Shown in pieces: positions 24,394 to 32,107 of a stretch of 64,000 nt of DNA (the first letter of the stretch is position 1; each line of letters starts with the position of its first letter). This DNA comes from Methylophilus medardicus. Its GTDB lineage: Bacteria; Pseudomonadota; Gammaproteobacteria; Burkholderiales; Methylophilaceae. The position numbers were made by a program, and so were the translations under genes. The notes below the pieces were generated by a model. The model did no database searches. It worked only from the letters and a program-made list of their open reading frames with translations, and had not been told where the DNA came from. The stretch lies in NCBI RefSeq assembly GCF_006363955.1, contig NZ_CP040948.1, forward strand, positions 186,001 through 250,000, written 5' to 3'.

Positions 24394-25863
24394 ATGTCGG
24401 TGATCCACAATGCAATCGAAAAACGTGCCTCAGTCGCGCCTGACTGGGATGCGAAAGCCATGTATTTTTCACTGCTGGCACCTGCCGGTTTTAGCAAAAA
24501 TCGCGCAGAAACTAGTGATTTTCTGTTCGCCAAGTTACGGGAGACCAGCCAACAGCCCAGCACCGTGCCAGTGCACGTAGAACAATTGGAAGCATGGTTG
24601 CTAGAGCAGCATGCGGTGGTTGGGCGTCAATACCAAGCGTATTTAGCCGCCAGAGCGGCGGGCGAACCACGCTGGTATTTCAGCAGCAAAGCACACGCCT
24701 TGTATTTTTTACGTGTGGCGGCGCCCACCAAAATGGTAGATGGCGCTTGGTTGTATGGTCTGACGCGGCATTGGCATGACTCGCGATTTGCTTCTTTGCT
24801 GAAGATTTATTTAGAAGAGCTGGGTAACGGCGTAGAAGCGCACAATCATGTCGCCATGTATCGCAAATTATTAAAAGCGAATGATTGCGATGACTGGCGC
24901 AGCTTAGACGAAAAGTTTTTTACCCAAGGCGCCGTGCAGTTGGCATTGGCGGCCAATACCGAAGCCTTTTTGCCTGAAGTGATTGGGTTTAATTTGGGGT
25001 ATGAGCAATTGCCGCTGCATTTGCTCATTACGGCCTATGAGCTAAAAGAACTCAATATTGATCCCTATTATTTTACCTTGCACACCACCATTGATAACGC
25101 ACACAGTGGGCATGCACGTACAGCCGTGGAGGCGGTCAATGAGGCCATGCCTGCTTTGGCTGACCCTCGGCAATATATGGCGCGCATTGTGGCTGGGGTC
25201 AAGTTAAACGATGCCGGCTTGGGCGCGAAGGCTTTACTAAACCATTTTGATTTGATGGGCGAGCTGGTGCGGCTGCTGCAAAACAAAGCCACCATCGGTC
25301 AGTATATGCACACCCATCGCTGTGTGATTGAAGGAAAAACCCTCAATGCGTGGTTGGCTGACCCCGATGAGATCGCTCGATTATTGTATGCGTTGCAAAA
25401 AATCGGCTGGATTAAACGACACCAAGATCCTGAACAAAGTCACTTTTGGCAGGTGATTGCCGGCTCCCAGGCCCCGATGTTCGGCGTGTTTACCGCCTAT
25501 GAGCGGCAAGTATTGTATGACTGGATCGCCGGGGATGCGCTCGAGCGGTTACCGCGTACAGCACGCCTGGGCCCGCCCTTGCGCATGGCAGACCCCGCAA
25601 CAGGCGCTAAGGCTGACCCAAGCCAGTTACGCGGGAATTTATACGATTTGCGTTCTGGCCACTTGATGACTAAGCCAGTGCCCCTGCCGGGTGACTTTGA
25701 TCAAGAGGCGACCATGGTGCGCTATTTGCAGGGTTTGGGCGCGCGCCGCATGGATTTTTTGGTGGATTGCATATCGCCTGCCGAACACTACACCTCATTA
25801 GGTTTGTGTGCCACCCGCCATTTTAAAGCTTATCTGGAGTCGCCTGATCCACACATCAGATGA
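24394..25863 (+). CDS. Heme-oxygenase-like diiron oxidase/oxygenase family protein
   Basis: A 489-residue cytoplasmic protein containing a heme-oxygenase-like diiron fold (iron-containing redox enzyme family). Candidate metal ligands are E141/E142 in LEELGNG, H150 and H152 in EAHNH, E216 in YELKELNIDPYY, and H230, D234 and H237 in LHTTIDNAHSGH. This ligand layout matches HDO enzymes, which use O2 for reactions such as C-C or N-oxidation in small-molecule pathways. The last 150 residues form a separate domain with no recognised motif. No biosynthetic partners are adjacent. The ribosome-binding site GGGAGG lies 11 bases upstream. Confidence 0.75.
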   Translation: MSVIHNAIEKRASVAPDWDAKAMYFSLLAPAGFSKNRAETSDFLFAKLRETSQQPSTVPVHVEQLEAWLLEQHAVVGRQYQAYLAARAAGEPRWYFSSKAHALYFLRVAAPTKMVDGAWLYGLTRHWHDSRFASLLKIYLEELGNGVEAHNHVAMYRKLLKANDCDDWRSLDEKFFTQGAVQLALAANTEAFLPEVIGFNLGYEQLPLHLLITAYELKELNIDPYYFTLHTTIDNAHSGHARTAVEAVNEAMPALADPRQYMARIVAGVKLNDAGLGAKALLNHFDLMGELVRLLQNKATIGQYMHTHRCVIEGKTLNAWLADPDEIARLLYALQKIGWIKRHQDPEQSHFWQVIAGSQAPMFGVFTAYERQVLYDWIAGDALERLPRTARLGPPLRMADPATGAKADPSQLRGNLYDLRSGHLMTKPVPLPGDFDQEATMVRYLQGLGARRMDFLVDCISPAEHYTSLGLCATRHFKAYLESPDPHIR

Positions 25864-25897
25864 ACTGGCCCACGTGTTGACGGTACACCAACAAAGC

Positions 25898-26158
25898 TTA
25901 ATTAAATAAATCATCCAGTGGGTTTTTTCCACTGGATGCGGGTTTATCAGACACGCGGGTGCCATGAAAAACGTCTTCGATCTGGTCTCGGTAATAGCTC
26001 CATGGCGCGCTGCTGTGCTGCAATTTGTACCACAGGCTTTCCCCCACATTGGCATACTCCAATGCTGTGCCGTCGTCCAACACCACTCTTAACACCCGTT
26101 TGGCAGCATCATAGCCAATGGCACGTAATTTGCCAGCGTGGCACTTGTGCATGTCCAT
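25898..26158 (-). CDS. KTSC-domain protein
   Basis: An 86-residue protein whose core (AKRVLRVVLDDGTALEYANV followed by GESLWYKLQHS and SYYRDQI) fits the KTSC domain, a small domain linked to RNA-processing enzymes such as lysyl-tRNA synthetase-like proteins. The ATG at 26158 gives a start 8 bases after the previous stop. A GTG at 26176 would overlap that gene by ten bases. It lies in an apparent two-gene unit with the YbdD-like gene. Confidence 0.7.
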   Translation of the reverse strand: MDMHKCHAGKLRAIGYDAAKRVLRVVLDDGTALEYANVGESLWYKLQHSSAPWSYYRDQIEDVFHGTRVSDKPASSGKNPLDDLFN

Positions 26159-26166
26159 AGAGCCGC

Positions 26167-26406
26167 CTAGTGACACCCACCCGTTTTACAACCGCATGAT
26201 TTTGCCGCAGGTGTGAGTCCTTGCTGCTGCCAGGCTTTTAAAAAGGCTGCTTTTGACATCGGTTGAATATTCAGCGACTGTTGCAGTTCGGGATTGACGA
26301 CTTGCGTCTGATAGTGCGCAAAATGGGCCAGATAGTTGGCATAGGCGCGGTCTGCACCTCTAAATTTTTGCCACTGCGTCCACAGCCATTTTTTCAGTGT
26401 AAACAT
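26167..26406 (-). CDS. YbdD/YjiX-like small protein
   Basis: A 79-residue basic protein with GADRAYANYLAHFAHYQTQV, then PMSKAAFLKAWQQQG, and a cysteine-rich end (KSCGCKTGGCH). The layout resembles YbdD/YjiX proteins, which normally sit beside the peptide/pyruvate transporter CstA. No CstA lies here, so either it is a detached copy or a different family. The terminal CGC/GC residues could bind metal. It probably forms an operon with the KTSC gene. Confidence 0.55.
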   Translation of the reverse strand: MFTLKKWLWTQWQKFRGADRAYANYLAHFAHYQTQVVNPELQQSLNIQPMSKAAFLKAWQQQGLTPAAKSCGCKTGGCH

Positions 26407-26667
26407 ACAACCTTCCCTCCGATCATTGCACAGCGCATATTAAACCAATTTGCATGATTGTCTCATCCTAACTAATAATCAGAGTGTTTTGACTGAGGCA
26501 AGTTCTCGGCCTAGCGCGCACCAGACCGCGCGCTTAAAGCGGATTTACCAGTTTAAAGGCCGCGGCGTAGCGGGATTTCTATTACACTTTGCTTGTTTAC
26601 TCCTTTTTTTGACTGGCGCAGAGGAAGCTTATCTTTGCTGGTCTAGTTGTTTTTCTTGACGCCTATC

Positions 26668-28251
26668 ATGTCCAACGCCTTCTATTTCAATCTGATCTTA
26701 TTATTTTTAGTGGCCATTATTGCGCTGGAGGTGCTGGCGAAAAAATTGCGCTGGCCCCCTGCCGTGGCGCAGCTCATTGGCGGCGCGCTGATTGCGTTTA
26801 TTCCTGGTTTGCCTGCGTTTGAGATCGACCCGGCACTGGTACTGGAGGTTTTTTTGCCGCCACTACTGATGGCAGGCGCCTACTACACGGTGTGGCATGA
26901 GTTTAGACGGCACTTGGTGGCCATTTTGTTGTTGGCGATTGGCGCCGTGCTATTTACTACCTTGGTGGTTGGGTTGGCCTTACACAGTTTGACTCCAGCT
27001 TTGCCATGGGCCGCTTGCTTTGCGTTGGGCGCCATTGTGTCGCCGCCTGATGCGATTGCAGCCAAAGCAGTCCTGCAACGTGTCGCTTTGCCACGCAAGC
27101 TGCTGGTGTTGTTAGAGGGCGAGAGTTTGCTCAATGATGCCACGGGATTGGTGCTGTATAAATTCTCCATTGTGGCAGTCCTGACGGGGGTGTTCTCGGT
27201 CGGAGGCGCTCTTGAATCCTTTGTCTGGCTCAGCGTAGGTGGCATGTTACTTGGGGCTGCCTTTGGCTATTTGGTTTACAAGACGATACGTTATTTGCAC
27301 GATACCGAGCTGATGATTTTGGCCTCTGCGTTACCGGGCTGGCTTTGCTATGTGGTCGGTGAGCATATCGGCGTGTCTGGGGTAATCGCCACCGTCACTT
27401 ACGGCATGATGCTTGGCTGGCACCAGCATGAAATCATGACGGCAACCGCGCGTCGCCGTGGTACAGCTTTTTGGGAAATCCTGATTTTTGTCTTTGAGTC
27501 GTTGGTATTTATTTTGATCGGGTTGTCTTTGCGCGGCGTGTGGGAGCGCATAGCCCACGCCGACAAGTCGATTGCGGATTATGGCCTTGAAGTGTTGCTG
27601 GTGCTGGCAGTGGTCATCGCCTCGCGCTTTGTCTGGGTGTTTACTGTGGATGGCTTGGTCAATCTATTTCGCAGACAAGCGGCTGCAACCCATGGCCACA
27701 GCAGTTGGCGAGAGTCCTTTGTGAAGAGCTGGGCCGGCATGCGCGGTGTGGTGACTTTGGCTGCGGCGTTGGCGGTGCCCGCCGAGGTGCCGGGACGTGA
27801 CTTGATGTTGCTGTGCGCATTTGCTGTGATTTTGGTGACGGTATTGTTTCAGGGAACAACCATCGGCTGGGTGATTCGTCTTCTGCAACTTAAAGCTACG
27901 GCGCATGAGCGTACTTACCTGAATGAACCACAAACTTGGGCACGCATCGAGCAGGCGCAATATGCGGTGGTGCAGCAATTGGCTTACGATGCTCAAGGCC
28001 AATTATTGCATCCGCGATTACTAGAGCAATACGGCTATCGTCAAAGTCTGTCAGATAAACACAAAAACGAAGCGGTGCTGCCTGACGATATCCGCAAAGC
28101 CCATTTCAATGTGGTGCTAGCGGCGGTGGCCGCAGGCCGGGAAGAATTGCTCAAGTTGCATCGCGCTGGGGAGATCCATGACGCGTTGATGCACGTCATG
28201 GAGCGCGACCTTGATATTCAGGAAATTGCAGCTTTGCACAGCCGTGGTTAG
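26668..28251 (+). CDS. CPA1-family Na+/H+ antiporter
   Basis: A membrane protein of 527 residues with about 12 helices in the first 410 residues. The CPA1 signatures are present: FALGAIVSPPDAIAAKAVL with the ion-binding Asp, and LEGESLLNDATGLVLY. It exchanges cytoplasmic Na+ (or K+) for H+ across the inner membrane. A soluble C-terminal part of about 115 residues (HERTYLNEPQTWARI onwards) may be regulatory. The ATG at 26668 was preferred to an upstream TTG. No strong ribosome-binding site is visible. Confidence 0.87.
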   Translation: MSNAFYFNLILLFLVAIIALEVLAKKLRWPPAVAQLIGGALIAFIPGLPAFEIDPALVLEVFLPPLLMAGAYYTVWHEFRRHLVAILLLAIGAVLFTTLVVGLALHSLTPALPWAACFALGAIVSPPDAIAAKAVLQRVALPRKLLVLLEGESLLNDATGLVLYKFSIVAVLTGVFSVGGALESFVWLSVGGMLLGAAFGYLVYKTIRYLHDTELMILASALPGWLCYVVGEHIGVSGVIATVTYGMMLGWHQHEIMTATARRRGTAFWEILIFVFESLVFILIGLSLRGVWERIAHADKSIADYGLEVLLVLAVVIASRFVWVFTVDGLVNLFRRQAAATHGHSSWRESFVKSWAGMRGVVTLAAALAVPAEVPGRDLMLLCAFAVILVTVLFQGTTIGWVIRLLQLKATAHERTYLNEPQTWARIEQAQYAVVQQLAYDAQGQLLHPRLLEQYGYRQSLSDKHKNEAVLPDDIRKAHFNVVLAAVAAGREELLKLHRAGEIHDALMHVMERDLDIQEIAALHSRG

Positions 28252-28264
28252 CGACTAACGACTG

Positions 28265-28284
28265 TCCACATTTTTTGTGGATAA
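28265..28284 (+). terminator. Hairpin containing a DnaA-box sequence
   Basis: TCCACA (28265-28270) and TGTGGA (28276-28281) form a six-base stem across TTTTT, just after the antiporter stop. TGTGGATAA (28276-28284) is also an exact match to the DnaA-box consensus TTATNCACA on the minus strand. A lone box does not make an origin. Confidence 0.4.
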
Positions 28285-28315
28285 CTTTTGAGATGTGTTG
28301 TGGGTGAGTTGCGTA

Positions 28316-28335
28316 ACCTAATGATTTTATTAGGT
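28316..28335. promoter_or_regulatory. Inverted repeat ACCTAAT-6-ATTAGGT
   Basis: A perfect 7-base inverted repeat with a 6-base spacer lies 138 bases before the small zinc-finger-like gene. Size and spacing fit a dimeric regulator site. No regulator can be named. Confidence 0.4.
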
Positions 28336-28473
28336 AAATATGGGGTGATTAAAATCTGCACGCAGCATTTATTTATAAAAATTTCTTGTTTAAAGCCATT
28401 TTTTGTGTATTCATAGTACGTATCGTGTGGCGTAGCATAGATGGCTGAATGCCACAAATATGAGGAGATGAAG

Positions 28474-28695
28474 ATGAAGCGACTGTTTTATATCGATTAT
28501 CCGCAAGAGCATTTTGAAGGGCAGGCACATCGATACCGTTGTGCGCATTGCAAGCAAGAGACGACCAAAATCAATGGCCGATTAGAAGGCCATCTGGCCA
28601 GTTGTGAATATCGCATCCGCCTTGAACAGGCCGGCTTTGAATGCAATCAGCCTTCTCCGCTTCCGCATGAGGACATGGCGGATGAGGTGGATTAA
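28474..28695 (+). CDS. Small CxxC protein, possible zinc ribbon
   Basis: A 73-residue protein with CAHC (about residues 24-27) and, 21 residues after it, HLASC, giving a likely Cys/His zinc site; a further cysteine follows (FECN). It starts MKRLFYIDYPQEHFEGQAH and ends in an acidic tail. GGAG at 28464-28467 is six bases before the ATG at 28474, which decides against the longer frame from 28441. It is the first gene before the sulfur module and may be co-transcribed with it. Function unknown. Confidence 0.65.
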   Translation: MKRLFYIDYPQEHFEGQAHRYRCAHCKQETTKINGRLEGHLASCEYRIRLEQAGFECNQPSPLPHEDMADEVD

Positions 28696-28734
28696 TCGCT
28701 GCGCCATATTTGTCGATTAAAGATAGATGAGATC

Positions 28735-29163
28735 ATGACGCCATTCACACCTATTTCATCATTGATCGGCGGCTTGCTGATCGGTGTTTCCACCTGGTTG
28801 ATGATTCGGTGGCTGGGCAAAATCGCTGGAATCAGCGGTATCGTCGGGCAGCTGTGGTCAGCAAGGCATTCAGATCGTGGCTGGCGCTTTGCATTTGTCG
28901 CCGGTCTCATGGTCTCCCCATTGATTTACGCCTTGGCGGCTCCGCTACCCGCGGTCGTTATTGCGACCAGTCCGCCAGTGTTGATCGTTGCAGGCTTGTT
29001 GGTGGGTTTTGGTAGCCGCCTGGGCAGCGGTTGCACCAGTGGTCATGGCGTTTGCGGCTTGTCTCGACTCTCCTTGCGCTCGTTGGTAGCAACCCTCACC
29101 TTTATGGGCACGGCGGCCTTGGTGGTATGGCTGTTGCGCCATGGGCCGTTCCAGGGGTATTGA
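28735..29163 (+). CDS. YeeE/YedE-type sulfur transporter, first half
   Basis: A 142-residue membrane protein with four helices and the motif [20 protein letters not shown], the conserved cysteine motif of YeeE/YedE (DUF395) proteins. Such proteins move thiosulfate or related sulfur compounds across the inner membrane. In this bacterium the transporter is split into two short proteins. The second starts six bases after this stop and should act with it. Confidence 0.88.
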   Translation: MTPFTPISSLIGGLLIGVSTWLMIRWLGKIAGISGIVGQLWSARHSDRGWRFAFVAGLMVSPLIYALAAPLPAVVIATSPPVLIVAGLLVGFGSRLGSGCTSGHGVCGLSRLSLRSLVATLTFMGTAALVVWLLRHGPFQGY

Positions 29164-29168
29164 AGCGT

Positions 29169-29588
29169 ATGGTGATCGTGATTGCTTGGCTGGCAGGGGT
29201 GTTGTTTGGTCTAGGGTTGATCGTAGGCGGCATGACCAATCCGGCCAAAGTGCTCGCATTTTTGGATATCACGGGGGATTGGGATCCTTCACTGGCCTTT
29301 GTGATGATCGGTGCGATTGCGGTGAGTTTTTTTGCATTTCGATCCGCGGCAAAACAGCCTACCAGCCTGCTCGGATTGCAACTGCAAATGCCCCCCACCA
29401 CCTTGATTGACCGTCGTTTGGTGATTGGCGCGCTATTGTTTGGCATGGGTTGGGGCTTGGCTGGCTTTTGCCCCGGCCCGGCCGTGGCTTCCATATTGAG
29501 TGCGGGCAGTGCGGTGTGGTTATTTGTCATCAGTATGCTGGTGGGTATGTTCGGGCACACGTTGGCAACTCGACTGGGTTGGTTGTAA
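29169..29588 (+). CDS. YeeE/YedE-type sulfur transporter, second half (DUF6691)
   Basis: A 139-residue membrane protein with four helices. GLIVGGMTNPAKVLAFLDI and GWGLAGFCPGPAVASIL, with the conserved cysteine, mark the partner half of the split YeeE/YedE transporter. The ATG at 29169 lies six bases after the stop of the first half. A TTG overlapping that stop is an alternative. The gene is followed by a persulfide dioxygenase, which fits uptake and oxidation of reduced sulfur. Confidence 0.87.
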   Translation: MVIVIAWLAGVLFGLGLIVGGMTNPAKVLAFLDITGDWDPSLAFVMIGAIAVSFFAFRSAAKQPTSLLGLQLQMPPTTLIDRRLVIGALLFGMGWGLAGFCPGPAVASILSAGSAVWLFVISMLVGMFGHTLATRLGWL

Positions 29589-29636
29589 CCGCTCAGCGGC
29601 CTCACCGTTGCTCGCTGCAGAGGCAGGAGATTCTTG

Positions 29637-30341
29637 ATGATTTTTCAGCAATTTTTTGAACCCGATAGTGCGACCTACACCTACCTGCTCGGTTGTGAGC
29701 AGCATCGTTTGGCGGTCTTGATCGACCCGGTAGAAAGCGAAGTGGCGCATTATGAGCAAGCGCTGCGCCAGTACGGCCTCACTTTGCGATATACCCTAGA
29801 CACCCATGTGCATGCCGACCATGTCACTGCGGCAGATACTTTACGCCAACGGTTGGGGTGCCAAAGTGTGGTGTCTTTGCATGCCGGTGCACCGTGCGCG
29901 GATGTGCTGGCCACCGATGGCATGCACTTGCAAGTGGGTTCGCTGGATATTGAGGTACGTGAAACCCCCGGCCATACTAATGGCTGCGTCAGTTATAAGC
30001 TTGAGGACCGTATTTTTACCGGCGATGCCTTACTGATTGGGGGCTGTGGGCGCACGGATTTTCAGCAAGGCAATGCTGGTCAGCTTTATGACAGTGTGCA
30101 TACGCAGATTTTCAGTTTGCCAGACGATCTCTTGGTGTATCCCGCGCATGATTATCACGGATTGACGGTGTCGACTGTCGGCGAAGAGCGGCGCAATAAC
30201 CCGCGTCTGGGCGGGCACATTTCGCGCGATGACTTTATTCAGCGGATGGCCAATTTAAAATTGGCTTATCCCAAACAAATCGACGTGGCACTTCCCGCAA
30301 ACCAAGCCTGTGGCAAACAGCCGCTTAAGCAATCGTCGTGA
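29637..30341 (+). CDS. ETHE1-type persulfide dioxygenase (MBL fold)
   Basis: A 234-residue metallo-beta-lactamase-fold enzyme. The metal motif THVHADH gives H57, H59, D61 and H62. RETPGHTNGCVSYKLEDRIF and TGDALLIGGCGRTDFQQGN are typical of ETHE1-like persulfide dioxygenases, which oxidise glutathione persulfide to sulfite with O2 at a single iron. AGGAGA lies six bases before the ATG at 29637. It is the third gene of the sulfur unit, following the transporter halves by 48 bases. A rhodanese partner is not present. Confidence 0.88.
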   Translation: MIFQQFFEPDSATYTYLLGCEQHRLAVLIDPVESEVAHYEQALRQYGLTLRYTLDTHVHADHVTAADTLRQRLGCQSVVSLHAGAPCADVLATDGMHLQVGSLDIEVRETPGHTNGCVSYKLEDRIFTGDALLIGGCGRTDFQQGNAGQLYDSVHTQIFSLPDDLLVYPAHDYHGLTVSTVGEERRNNPRLGGHISRDDFIQRMANLKLAYPKQIDVALPANQACGKQPLKQSS

Positions 30342-30365
30342 GGCAGCCGTATCCGCCATAAAGAG

Positions 30366-31373
30366 TTAGATGGCCAAACAAATTTTACCAAAGTGCTGAT
30401 TGCTTTCTTGATATTGGAAAGCTTGGACCATTTCTTCTAAGGCAAAGACCTTATCGACCACTGGTCGCATCGCGTTTGCCTCAATGGCTTTGACCATGGC
30501 TTGTTGTTGGCTGCGGCTACCCACCAACACTCCTTGCAAGCGCAGTTGCTTAATGAGGGCAGTGACCAGCGGAAAATCTCCCGCCAGGCCAGTCAAAATA
30601 CCAATCACCGACACGTGACCGCCGACGCGGGCCGCTAGCATGGATTGTTCCAGCGTGGCTGGCCCGCCGACTTCGACCACATGGTCTACGCCACGACCAC
30701 CAGACATCTCACGCGCCAGATTGCCCCATTGCGGTGTCGTTTTGTAGTTGATTAGATGATCCGCGCCCAAGGCTTTGAGTTTTTCTAGCTTGGCCTCACT
30801 CGATGAGGTCGCAATCACGGTTGCGCCGGCTAACTTGGCAAATTGCAGGGCAAAAATAGACACGCCCCCAGTCCCTTGCACCAATACCGTATCCCCGGCT
30901 TTTAGGTGATCATCCCCCATCAGTGCGCGCCACGCCGTGAGTGCTGCAGTAGTCAGGGTGGAGGACTCAATGTGGCTCCAGCCTTTGGGCGCGAGGGTAA
31001 ATGCATTGACCGAGGCGGTGACCACTTCACGTGCGTAGCCATCCACGCCATCCCCAGGCACAGTGGCAAAGCCCTCTACCAGCGGCTCGCCGGATTGCCA
31101 GCTCGGGAAAAACGTACTGACGACGGCATCGCCTAGGCTGAACTCTGTCACGCCTTCACCCACAGCGATGACCTCGCCGGCACCATCCGCCATCGGGATA
31201 CGTGGCTCAGATGGCCCCCACATACCACTGACCACCGCGAAGTCATGATAATTGAGTGCGTTGGCGTGTAGCCTCACCGTGATTTCGCCCGCCTTAGGCG
31301 CGGCGGCTTCACGCTCCCCGATGGTCACTTGATGATAGCCGCCACCGGCTTGCAAAATAATGGCTTTGTGCAT
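30366..31373 (-). CDS. Zinc-independent medium-chain dehydrogenase/quinone-oxidoreductase-like protein
   Basis: A 335-residue medium-chain dehydrogenase/reductase. The cofactor site is VLVQGTGGVSIFALQFAKLA, and MADGAGEVIAVGEGV is the conserved substrate-domain strand. The four-cysteine structural zinc lobe is absent and the usual catalytic zinc ligands are not evident, so it is more like a quinone oxidoreductase or enoyl reductase than an alcohol dehydrogenase. It is divergent from the molybdenum hydroxylase operon and shares the intergenic region that contains a palindromic operator. Confidence 0.85.
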   Translation of the reverse strand: MHKAIILQAGGGYHQVTIGEREAAAPKAGEITVRLHANALNYHDFAVVSGMWGPSEPRIPMADGAGEVIAVGEGVTEFSLGDAVVSTFFPSWQSGEPLVEGFATVPGDGVDGYAREVVTASVNAFTLAPKGWSHIESSTLTTAALTAWRALMGDDHLKAGDTVLVQGTGGVSIFALQFAKLAGATVIATSSSEAKLEKLKALGADHLINYKTTPQWGNLAREMSGGRGVDHVVEVGGPATLEQSMLAARVGGHVSVIGILTGLAGDFPLVTALIKQLRLQGVLVGSRSQQQAMVKAIEANAMRPVVDKVFALEEMVQAFQYQESNQHFGKICLAI

Positions 31374-31544
31374 GGATGTCTCCCTGAGTGTTGCGATGCT
31401 AAAAACAAAAAAGTCATTTTTTCTGATTGTGCCGCGTTGTCCAACGGATGTAAATTATCCGAGCTAATTGGCATGCTAGGCGCGTCGCTGACAATAAAAT
31501 TTAACAGCGTTAAAGTTCATCATGATGCGCGGTGAAACGCACAT

Positions 31545-31562
31545 ACATACAATCTTGTATGT
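31545..31562. promoter_or_regulatory. Palindromic operator (AcrR/TetR-like) upstream of the molybdenum hydroxylase genes
   Basis: ACATACAA and TTGTATGT form a perfect 8-base inverted repeat with a 2-base centre. It lies 78 bases before the (2Fe-2S) subunit gene and in the shared region with the divergent dehydrogenase. It resembles operators of the AcrR/TetR family (half-site TACAT). No TetR gene is present in the window. Confidence 0.55.
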
Positions 31563-31640
31563 TAGTATATTTTTAAAACAGAACAAGCCTAAACGGTTGC
31601 GCGTTGCAGGCATCACAGATTTTCACAAGGAACCCACCCA

Positions 31641-32096
31641 ATGAAACTAACGATCAATGGCAAAGAGACCGAACTCAATGTGAGTGACGATATGCCCATT
31701 TTATGGGCGATTCGCGACGTGGCTGGCATGACTGGCACCAAGTTTGGCTGCGGTATGGCGCAATGTGGTGCTTGTACCGTGCATCTGGATGGTCAAGCGA
31801 TCCGATCCTGTGTGACGCCCGTCAGTGCGGCGGTTGGTAAAAACATCACAACCATTGAAGCCATGCAAGATGACAAAGTCGGACAAGCGGTGCAGGCTGC
31901 CTGGCAGCAGATTGATGTGGTGCAATGCGGGTATTGCCAGTCGGGTCAAATCATGTCCGCGACCTCCTTGTTGAAACAGAATCCCAAACCGAGTGATGCT
32001 GATATCGATGCTGCCATGAGCGGGAATATTTGTCGCTGTGGTACTTATCAACGTATTCGTGCGGCGATTCATGAAGCTGCGACCAAACTCGCTTAA
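31641..32096 (+). CDS. (2Fe-2S) subunit of a molybdenum hydroxylase (isoquinoline 1-oxidoreductase alpha type)
   Basis: A 151-residue iron-sulfur subunit. The plant-type 2Fe-2S cluster cysteines are in [15 protein letters not shown] (C37, C42, C45) and SCVTP (C57). The second cluster uses CGYCQSGQ and NICRCGTY. It has no signal peptide, as expected for a subunit exported with its Tat-bearing partner. It passes electrons from the molybdenum site, ultimately to an unknown acceptor. The downstream catalytic gene follows 11 bases after its stop. Confidence 0.92.
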   Translation: MKLTINGKETELNVSDDMPILWAIRDVAGMTGTKFGCGMAQCGACTVHLDGQAIRSCVTPVSAAVGKNITTIEAMQDDKVGQAVQAAWQQIDVVQCGYCQSGQIMSATSLLKQNPKPSDADIDAAMSGNICRCGTYQRIRAAIHEAATKLA

Positions 32097-32107
32097 GGAC
32101 ACACAGC

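Noticed and set aside
26450-26659. 69-residue plus-strand frame before the antiporter
   Set aside because: It has no recognisable domain and no ribosome-binding site, and a poor promoter-like stretch (TTGACT and TATCTT, 15 bases apart) lies inside it.
28276-28284. DnaA box as a sign of a replication origin
   Set aside because: A single box without an AT-rich unwinding region, other boxes or dnaA/dnaN genes does not support an origin.
30366-31373. Zinc alcohol dehydrogenase for methanol or formaldehyde metabolism
   Set aside because: The structural zinc cysteines are absent and nothing in the context ties it to one-carbon metabolism.
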